A stretch of DNA of 64,000 nt from Comamonas sp. Y33R10-2 (GTDB lineage: Bacteria; Pseudomonadota; Gammaproteobacteria; Burkholderiales; Burkholderiaceae_C), in the NCBI RefSeq assembly GCF_019355935.1, contig NZ_CP079925.1, positions 3,658,001-3,722,000 on the forward strand. The letters are read 5' to 3'. Each line of letters starts with the position of its first letter. The first letter of the stretch is position 1. A program made the translations under genes and the position numbers. The notes beneath the pieces are model-generated. The model was not told where the DNA came from and ran no database searches. It saw nothing but the letters and a program-made list of their open reading frames with translations. Shown one piece after another: positions 10,623 to 16,020 of the stretch.

Positions 10623-11640
10623 ATTGTCCAAAAAGTTTTTAAGCATTGTTCTAGGTAAAAATAAATGCCAATCTTATATTTAAGCGTCTGAAATCACGGT
10701 TCGGTATAAGTTAAATTAAGTTGCAAGAATGAGATACTGGCAAAGCAATAAGGGAAGACTAAAGCAAAACCCCGCTAGTTTGGAATGAAGTCCAAGAATT
10801 TGTCGAGTTGATACGCTTCATTAAGTTATCAATGCCTTTCAGTCATACGGGCGTAAGAAATTACAAACATAGAAGACAGAAAAAGGTAAAGTCCCACCAA
10901 AGTTTTTTAACTGCGGTAAGGGAGACTTTGCCTTTAATCTCCAAGCGTAAGTGCGGAGATTGAAGGCAATAATACAGAATACAAAGATAGATAAATATTA
11001 GCGTAAGCAATGTATTAGTTAACAACAAAATAATAAGAAATAAAAAATTGAACAGAGCAGTATAAAACTATGAGTGAAGAATGAACGAATAGATTTTATA
11101 TCTCTCTGTTGTCCTGCTGACCAAGCAGTCCCCCGGAGGGGCGGAGGGGAGAAAACCGCGCGTATACGTGTGTATGTGTGAATACGCAGGCACATACACA
11201 AGCACAATACACAGATATAAGAATAAAACAGCAAGTAGTCAAATTAAGCCAAATAACGCCATAAATTTGAAAAATTATTGTCTAGGTGGGTAAATTATCA
11301 ACTTGGGTATAAATAAGCGCTTAAATGTCTTTAAATTGTTCTTGTTCATCTTTTAGAACGACAAGGCGTTATCCTTAGATAGCCGAACAGTGCGTAAGCA
11401 CCCATAGCGGAGCGAAAAAAATAACCATATTAAAAGTGTTACTTTTACGTTGGAAGAAAACACAACAAAAAAGAAATAAAGAAGGTTTTCGGCTGTTTAG
11501 GGGGGGAGTTACTTTCACGACTTTGGAAGTGGAAGTAACCCCCCAGACCTCCGCTTAGGAGGTCTTCAACTCGCAGAGTTGATACAGAAAATTTTCTAAT
11601 AGAAAATTTTTTGAAATAACTTATAAACTAATCAAGGCTA
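10623..11640. other. Hairpin-dense non-coding region, candidate large structured RNA or origin
   Basis: About 1 kb without a credible gene; the only longer frame (11019-11234, minus) is low-complexity. Inverted repeats seen by eye: 10784-10790 with 10816-10822, interleaved with 10808-10813 and 10827-10832; 10882-10893 with 10924-10935; 10930-10942 with 10955-10967 (13 bp, one wobble); 11051-11067 with 11094-11110; 11169-11178 with 11191-11200 (10 bp perfect); 11381-11387 with 11488-11494; GTGC-GTAA-GCAC at 11390-11401; 11431-11437 with 11441-11447; 11501-11518 with 11529-11544; 11545-11552 with 11558-11565 (8 bp perfect); 11567-11572 with 11576-11581; 11588-11596 with 11602-11610. The heptamer GCGTAAG occurs four times. 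Function is not known; the structure calls are not from a folding program. Confidence 0.5.
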
Positions 11641-11644
11641 TGTC

Positions 11645-11840
11645 AAAAGAAACATCAAAGTAAATTGCTTTGACTATTGCAATGAAACATCAAAGTAAAT
11701 TTCAAGGTAAATTGCTTTGACTATTTTAATGAAACATCAAAGTAAATTTCAAAGTAAATTGCTTTGACTATCTCAATGAAATATCAAAGTAAATCTCAAT
11801 CTAAATTGTTTTGACAATCTCATTGAAGCATCAAAAAAAC
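11645..11840. repeat. Tandem 47-bp iteron-like repeats
   Basis: Three full 47-bp units start at 11681, 11728 and 11775 (to 11821), each beginning AATGAAACATCAAAG or a close variant. A shortened unit precedes them (11645-11680) and a partial one follows (from 11822). Inside each unit TCAAAG and CTTTGA (or TTTTGA) form an inverted pair about 30 bp apart, so each unit can be a hairpin or a protein-binding dyad. There are no unique spacers, so it is not a CRISPR array. Similar arrays are iterons of plasmid origins or recombinase/regulator binding sites. Confidence 0.8.
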
Positions 11841-11956
11841 ATCCTAATTCTTATACACACTTGCAATTTACTGACGTAAATCGCGATGGTTTTTTGTCTT
11901 TAACTCTTGCTAATGCTGGTTGTTTTTCAAAGTTGGTTGAAATTTTTTAAAAATTA

Positions 11957-12023
11957 AAACCAAGTTTTAAGTTCTTTGAAAGTCTTGTAAATATTGAATA
12001 AACTTGGTTTCAACTTCCAAGTT
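11957..12023. repeat. Competing inverted repeats
   Basis: AAACCAAGTTT (11957-11967) is a perfect 11-bp complement of AAACTTGGTTT (12000-12010). The second arm can also pair with CCAAGTT at 12017-12023 (7 bp, 9-nt loop). Only one of the two hairpins can form at a time, as in attenuators; as DNA, they are three copies of one binding motif. Confidence 0.55.
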
Positions 12024-12071
12024 AATACTAATTAAAGATGAATTAAATAGATTAGAAAGAAAAATATAGAT

Positions 12072-12144
12072 GTGAATTTTTTGAGTGGTTCGCAAAAATT
12101 CACGAAAATTCATAAGCGAACCACTTGTCCAATAAAAGTATTGG
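12072..12144. repeat. Interlocked inverted repeats with pseudoknot geometry
   Basis: GTGAATTTTT (12072-12081) pairs perfectly with AAAAATTCAC (12094-12103). The 10 bases just before the second arm, AGTGGTTCGC (12084-12093), pair perfectly with GCGAACCACT (12116-12125). The order a-b-a'-b' with no base between b and a' is an H-type pseudoknot layout. A further 6-bp hairpin, CCAATA with TATTGG, follows at 12129-12144. GAACCA recurs at 12119, 12167 and 12174. Confidence 0.6.
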
Positions 12145-12219
12145 AAACATTGAATAGTTCACTTTTGAACCATGAACCACCACCTAAAGAGTAAAAAACT
12201 CTAATGTGGGGTGATTGCT

Positions 12220-12678
12220 CTACACCCCATTTCTTTGGAAATATTGGTTCCATTCATTCATACATTCTTGAGCCAATGCAAAACAACACTCCTCTCCTCG
12301 CTCAGTTTCAATTGTTGCTTTATCAAGGCGAGCCATACTGTGGCTTTTATCTTCCGGCATAGAGACTGAGATGGTGCTAGTAATTTGAAAAATTCCTATT
12401 TCTGAATTACTTCTTCTTCTTGTAAGAGTTTTATGCTTTAGACGATTACATATATCAGCACATATCCTTAATGCTGGGGTGTCTTTAATAAAATTTTCTA
12501 CATCGCTGAATGAAGAGCATTCTGGAGAGTTTTTGACCCAGTCTTTTAGGTGGTAGCAAATTTCAAAGAATGAAAATAATTCAAACTCGACGTTTCCACC
12601 ATATTCTAAAGATACTCCTTCTCTAATAAAACGGAGTTTGCTGAATTGATATTGAAGCCTTGCTCTCTGGTATCTCAA
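12220..12678 (-). CDS. Small HEPN-like hypothetical protein, island cargo
   Basis: 152 aa. The start is a TTG at 12678, only 4 bases after a perfect AGGAGG ribosome-binding site (12683-12688), which argues that the frame is real although no ATG fits. The sequence is not firmly recognised. The helical segment FFEICYHLKDWVKN and the later ADICNRLKHKTLTRR resemble a family of small HEPN-like proteins found in accessory regions (helix with His-Leu-x-Asp-Trp, then Asp-Ile-Cys-Asn-x2-Lys-His). HEPN proteins are often RNases in toxin or defence systems, but the canonical R-x4-6-H motif is not clearly present. It is the only cargo gene seen in the island. The function is an open question. Confidence 0.65.
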   Translation of the reverse strand: MRYQRARLQYQFSKLRFIREGVSLEYGGNVEFELFSFFEICYHLKDWVKNSPECSSFSDVENFIKDTPALRICADICNRLKHKTLTRRRSNSEIGIFQITSTISVSMPEDKSHSMARLDKATIETERGEECCFALAQECMNEWNQYFQRNGV

Positions 12679-12688
12679 AATGCCTCCT

Positions 12689-13111
12689 AATAAAAAAAAC
12701 CGATAATCCTACAATCATCCTCTATAGCTGGATAACTTGCACAGGCTTACACATTTTTGTGTCGTAAGCAATTGGGAGGCGAATAAATCGCCGTTTTTGA
12801 GTGTGGTTCCTGTCAGCGACGTAGGGTAACTAGCAAACAAGAGCAGCAAGACACTTGCGCACTTCGTTTGCCTGCTCGCTCATTTTTTTGATGAACAAAA
12901 AAACAAACGACCTTTGTTTACTCTTGTATCTTATGTCTTATATAAGATATATGATTTTATGGAGAATAAGAATTATTCAAATAAATGTAGGCAAAATTCC
13001 TAAGATTTTTGGTGTTCTACCAAAAGTTCTACCAATTTTTGGCATACAATAGCGTCTTCAACAGCGGCAAGTCCTTGTTTTAACAAGCCTTCTTGTTGGG
13101 TATGACATCTG
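12689..13111. other. Non-coding right end of the island
   Basis: No credible gene. A hairpin at about 12749-12773 has GCTTAC/GTAAGC arms, and a terminator-like GGCGA-ATAAA-TCGCC-GTTTTT (plus strand) lies at about 12778-12798. TCTACCAA occurs twice near 13018-13035, and TACCAAAA matches the left end near 9084, so these may be recombinase arm sites. A TACAAT box at 13045-13050 is a possible promoter toward the tRNA-Arg genes. Confidence 0.4.
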
Positions 13112-13129
13112 TCCCACCCTCTCCGCCAA
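13112..13129 (+). other. attR, right attachment repeat
   Basis: Copy 2 of the 18-bp repeat identical to the tRNA-Ser 3' end. It ends 2 bases before the first tRNA-Arg gene. Confidence 0.85.
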
Positions 13130-13131
13130 AT

Positions 13132-13208
13132 GCGGCTGTAGCTCAGTTGGATAGAGTACTTGGCTACGAACCAAGGGGTCGTGGGTTCAATTCCTGCCAG
13201 CCGCACCA
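13132..13208 (+). tRNA. tRNA-Arg(ACG), copy 1
   Basis: 77 nt with encoded CCA. Acceptor GCGGCTG/CAGCCGC; anticodon stem CTTGG/CCAAG with loop CTACGAA, anticodon ACG (inosine-modified, reads CGU/CGC/CGA). Only 2 bases separate it from attR, so the promoter used before the island entered was probably that of tRNA-Ser; it must now depend on an island promoter. Confidence 0.96.
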
Positions 13209-13214
13209 AACGTT

Positions 13215-13247
13215 AAATCCCAGAGTAGAAATGCTCTGGGATTTTTT
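13215..13247 (+). terminator. Terminator of tRNA-Arg copy 1
   Basis: AAATCCCAGAG and CTCTGGGATTT form an 11-bp stem with an 8-nt loop and a T-run. Confidence 0.85.
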
Positions 13248-13406
13248 CGTTTTTCTGTTCAGTTTTTACTTGGCTTTTTTGTATGGAGCATGTGCTGCAA
13301 CCCACACTTTGCATATGAGCAAGGCATGTAATCAAAAAATCGTCGCTTAATTGACCTCCTGAAGGTGGAGATCGATGTTTTTGAAAAACGGTTTCTAAAA
13401 ATATAT

Positions 13407-13412
13407 TAGAAT
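13407..13412 (+). promoter_or_regulatory. -10 element of tRNA-Arg copy 2
   Basis: TAGAAT, 10 bases before the tRNA, within TTAGAATAGATAGCTT, nearly the same as before tRNA-Ser and copy 3. Confidence 0.45.
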
Positions 13413-13422
13413 AGATAGCTTA

Positions 13423-13499
13423 GCGGCTGTAGCTCAGTTGGATAGAGTACTTGGCTACGAACCAAGGGGTCGTGGGTTCAATTCCTGCCAGCCGCACCA
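13423..13499 (+). tRNA. tRNA-Arg(ACG), copy 2
   Basis: Identical in all 77 bases to copy 1, CCA encoded. It has its own upstream TAGAAT box and downstream terminator, so it is a separate transcription unit. Confidence 0.96.
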
Positions 13500-13505
13500 A
13501 ACGAC

Positions 13506-13538
13506 AAGCCTCAGAATTTTCTAGTTCTGAGGCTTTTT
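13506..13538 (+). terminator. Terminator of tRNA-Arg copy 2
   Basis: AAGCCTCAGAA and TTCTGAGGCTT stem followed by a T-run; nearly the same as after copy 3. Confidence 0.85.
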
Positions 13539-13637
13539 CGTTGGGATACTGCTTTCGGTAGTTTTAGCTTTTCCGGCCACATCGATGTATTTTTAAGAAA
13601 ACTTCGGGTTTTTACTAGGTTGGCTTAAAAATCCGAA

Positions 13638-13643
13638 TAGAAT
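13638..13643 (+). promoter_or_regulatory. -10 element of tRNA-Arg copy 3
   Basis: TAGAAT, 10 bases before the tRNA, in the same context as copy 2. Confidence 0.45.
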
Positions 13644-13653
13644 AGATGGCTTA

Positions 13654-13730
13654 GCGGCTGTAGCTCAGTTGGATAGAGTACTTGGCTACGAACCAAGGGG
13701 TCGTGGGTTCAATTCCTGCCAGCCGCACCA
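13654..13730 (+). tRNA. tRNA-Arg(ACG), copy 3
   Basis: Identical in all 77 bases to copies 1 and 2. The repeat between copies 2 and 3 extends from the -10 box through the terminator, indicating a recent tandem duplication of about 231 bp. Confidence 0.96.
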
Positions 13731-13736
13731 AACGAC

Positions 13737-13769
13737 AAGCCTCAGAACTGAAAAGTTCTGAGGCTTTTT
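13737..13769 (+). terminator. Terminator of tRNA-Arg copy 3
   Basis: AAGCCTCAGAAC and GTTCTGAGGCTT stem with a T-run. Confidence 0.85.
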
Positions 13770-13833
13770 CGTTTGTACTCTTGCTTGGTGCATTGCGCTG
13801 AGCGTTACCTGATCTGTGTGAAGATTGCAGCCT

Positions 13834-14400
13834 ATGAGCAAGGCTTTCACTAAAGAATCAGATGCCGACGAGGATGACGACGTTGGTGGCTTACCGCCGT
13901 TGCCCTCTGGCGGCAAAAATTACATCACCCCTCAAGGCTATTTGCGGATCAAGACAGAGCTGCTTGATCTGATTGATAACAAGCGTCCAAAAGTTGTGGA
14001 GATCGTGCACTGGGCGGCCAGCAATGGGGACCGTTCTGAAAATGGCGATTATCTTTACGGCAAAAAACGTTTGCGTGAGATTGATAGGCGTATTCGTTTT
14101 TTGACCAAACGGCTGGAAATCGCGGAGGTGGTTGATCCCGCTGTGCATGTGGGCAGTGATCAGGTCTTTTTTGGCGCAACGGTGACTTATGTGGATGACG
14201 AGGGTGTGGAGCGCACTATCACCATCATGGGCATTGATGAGGCGGAGAGCGCCAAGAATCAGGTCAGCTGGATTGCACCTGTCTCACGTGCTTTGCTTAA
14301 GTCGCGTGTCGGTGATGAGGTGGCTTTGCCTACGCCAGCCGGTGTGCGCATGCTAGAGGTGCTGGAAGTGAGCTACCCAAAGCCCATCGATCAATCTTGA
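13834..14400 (+). CDS. greB: Transcription elongation factor GreB
   Basis: 188 aa from the ATG at 13834 (the open frame begins 3 codons earlier). The N-terminus has an acidic extension (residues 5-14), then the GreA/B coiled-coil with the tip motif ASNGDRSENGDY, whose acidic residues stimulate cleavage of backtracked RNA by RNA polymerase. The GreB-type Asn-Gly-Asp is visible, and the C-terminal FKBP-like domain is complete. It stands alone between the tRNA-Arg cluster and its own terminator. Confidence 0.94.
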   Translation: MSKAFTKESDADEDDDVGGLPPLPSGGKNYITPQGYLRIKTELLDLIDNKRPKVVEIVHWAASNGDRSENGDYLYGKKRLREIDRRIRFLTKRLEIAEVVDPAVHVGSDQVFFGATVTYVDDEGVERTITIMGIDEAESAKNQVSWIAPVSRALLKSRVGDEVALPTPAGVRMLEVLEVSYPKPIDQS

Positions 14401-14415
14401 ACGAGTGAAACAGCA

Positions 14416-14455
14416 AAAAGCGCGGCTTCTTCATGAAAACCGCGCTTTTATTTTG
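14416..14455 (+). terminator. greB terminator
   Basis: AAAAGCGCGG and CCGCGCTTTT form a 10-bp stem, followed by ATTTT. Confidence 0.85.
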
Positions 14456-14479
14456 TGAGCTGCTTGTCCTCGTTATTTA

Positions 14480-14545
14480 TAGATTTCAGCTGCTTTTGTA
14501 GATAAAGCCTAGAAATATAGAAGAGTAGCTGCTATCAGTTTTTAG
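14480..14545. repeat. Degenerate intergenic repeat
   Basis: AGCTGC and GTAGCTGCTAT arms around an A/T-rich centre, between greB and the convergent transglycosylase gene; a worn member of the intergenic hairpin family. Confidence 0.4.
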
Positions 14546-14546
14546 C

Positions 14547-15884
14547 TCAGTTGGCTGCCTGCAGGCGCTGCAGAAGTTCCAGTGTGGGGTAGCCATCAGC
14601 CACTAGGCCTTGACTTTGCTGGTACTGGCGCAGACCTGCTCTGGTGGCAGGGCCCATGACGCCGTCGGCAGAACCAGTGGCAAAGCCGAGCTGGGTGAGG
14701 GCGGTTTGCATGGACTTGGTTTGCTCGCGTGTCAGCGCATTCAAATCTCGTGGCCAATCGGCAACTACGCCGCCATTGCCCGCGAGTTGTGACGACAGAA
14801 CGCTAACGCCTAGCGCATAGTTAGTGGAGTTGTTGTAGCGCAGGATGGCGCGGAAGTTTTTACCCACCATGAAGGCTGGGCCGCGAGCGCCTGCTGGGGC
14901 AATGATGCTGGCGCCTGTCATGTCTGGTAGTGCTTGGCCGTTAATGCTCTGCACGCCTTCAGCGGCCCATGAACTGCTGTTTTGGCGAATCGAAATTTCG
15001 GTGCGAGCGTAATCAAAGCTGCTGGGTAAGCGTACTTCTGCGCTCCAAGGCTCGCTAGCCGTCCAGCCTGAGCTGGCCAGGTAGTTGGCAGTGGAGGCGG
15101 CAACATCTGCCATCGAGCCCCAGATATCGCGGCGGCCATCGCCATCGGCATCTACGGCATATTGCAGAAAGACCGATGGCAAAAACTGCGTGTTGCCCAT
15201 TGCGCCAGCCCATGAGCCAATCATGTGGGCGGCATCAATATCGCCGTTGTCGATGATGCGCAGGGCTGCGATCAGTTCCTTTTGCGCCCATTCTGCGCGG
15301 CGGCCATCGAAGGCAAGGGTGGCCAGTGCATCGATGGCAGAAAAACTTCCAAAATTGCTGCCGTAATTGCTCTCCATGCCCCAGATCGCTGCAATCACCT
15401 GCGCTGGCACGCCATAGCGCTGGCTTGCTGCTTGCAAAGCTGTTGCGTACTCCTGCATCTTAAGTTTGCCGGTTTTGATGCGTTGTGCGGACACGGCGCT
15501 GTCCAAGTATTGCCAAGGTGTGCGGGTGAATTCAGGCTGAGAGCGATCAAGCCTGATGATGCTGGGCTGCAGCTTGGCGCTGGCCAATGCCTTTTGCAGG
15601 GTGCGATCTGAAATGCCGGCAGCGCTTGCACGCGGGGCAAATTCTTGTTTCCAGTGCGCGAAGCTGCTGGCTTGAATGGAGGCTTCTGCCTGTGCGTCGC
15701 TTTCGTTCGCGTTCGTGTTCGCGCTTGTGGTGGTGTTTGCACTCTCGCTGCTTTGCATCGCTGGGGGCTTAGGCGCCGCTTGAGGCTCCGGCTTACTGGC
15801 GCAGCCTGTCAATACAGTGGCAGCGACTGTGACCGCCAATAGGTGCGGGCGGGCTTTGAGGAGCGAGTAAGCGAAATGATGCAT
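14547..15884 (-). CDS. Lytic murein transglycosylase, MltB family lipoprotein
   Basis: 445 aa. The signal peptide ends in the lipobox LTGC (C28), so it is probably an outer-membrane lipoprotein. A low-complexity Ala/Thr/Ser/Asn linker (about 30-70) leads to the SLT_2 domain, with the catalytic Glu expected in WGMESNYGSNFG. The C-terminal 60 residues form a PG_binding_1 domain (LGFATGSADGVMGPATR). It cleaves peptidoglycan to 1,6-anhydro-muropeptides. Family assignment is firm; the exact Mlt type is not. It is convergent with greB. Confidence 0.92.
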   Translation of the reverse strand: MHHFAYSLLKARPHLLAVTVAATVLTGCASKPEPQAAPKPPAMQSSESANTTTSANTNANESDAQAEASIQASSFAHWKQEFAPRASAAGISDRTLQKALASAKLQPSIIRLDRSQPEFTRTPWQYLDSAVSAQRIKTGKLKMQEYATALQAASQRYGVPAQVIAAIWGMESNYGSNFGSFSAIDALATLAFDGRRAEWAQKELIAALRIIDNGDIDAAHMIGSWAGAMGNTQFLPSVFLQYAVDADGDGRRDIWGSMADVAASTANYLASSGWTASEPWSAEVRLPSSFDYARTEISIRQNSSSWAAEGVQSINGQALPDMTGASIIAPAGARGPAFMVGKNFRAILRYNNSTNYALGVSVLSSQLAGNGGVVADWPRDLNALTREQTKSMQTALTQLGFATGSADGVMGPATRAGLRQYQQSQGLVADGYPTLELLQRLQAAN

Positions 15885-15972
15885 GAATGAGATTGTCTCC
15901 TGCAGCAGGGCTTTAGCTCGGCTTGGCGAGCGCTATCAAGGCTGCAAAATGCAACAAAATTTTCAGCCCATA

Positions 15973-15996
15973 AAAAAAGGCCATCAGTGGCCTTTT
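15973..15996 (-). terminator. spoT terminator
   Basis: AAAAGGCCA and TGGCCTTTT stem; on the minus strand it is followed by a T-run, just after the spoT stop. Confidence 0.8.
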
Positions 15997-16020
15997 AATA
16001 TGGAGAGTTTGCTATCAATT

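Noticed and set aside
11019-11234. 71-aa minus-strand frame in the island non-coding region
   Set aside because: Low-complexity Leu/Cys/Phe-rich sequence, no ribosome-binding site, and it spans several inverted repeats.
10623-11640. Group II intron, retron or diversity-generating element
   Set aside because: No reverse transcriptase gene, no domain V hairpin recognised, no template/variable repeat pair seen.
11645-11840. CRISPR array
   Set aside because: Units are contiguous 47-bp tandem repeats without unique spacers, and no cas gene is present.
11645-12678. Type III toxin-antitoxin locus (repeat RNA plus HEPN-like RNase)
   Set aside because: The repeats are downstream of the gene on its strand, 380 bp away, and are longer than the usual antitoxin units; no shared promoter or terminator arrangement. 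Left only as a weak alternative.
12855-13052. 65-aa plus-strand frame near the island right end
   Set aside because: Hydrophobic, Ile/Leu-rich reading of A/T-rich DNA; no ribosome-binding site, no recognisable motif.
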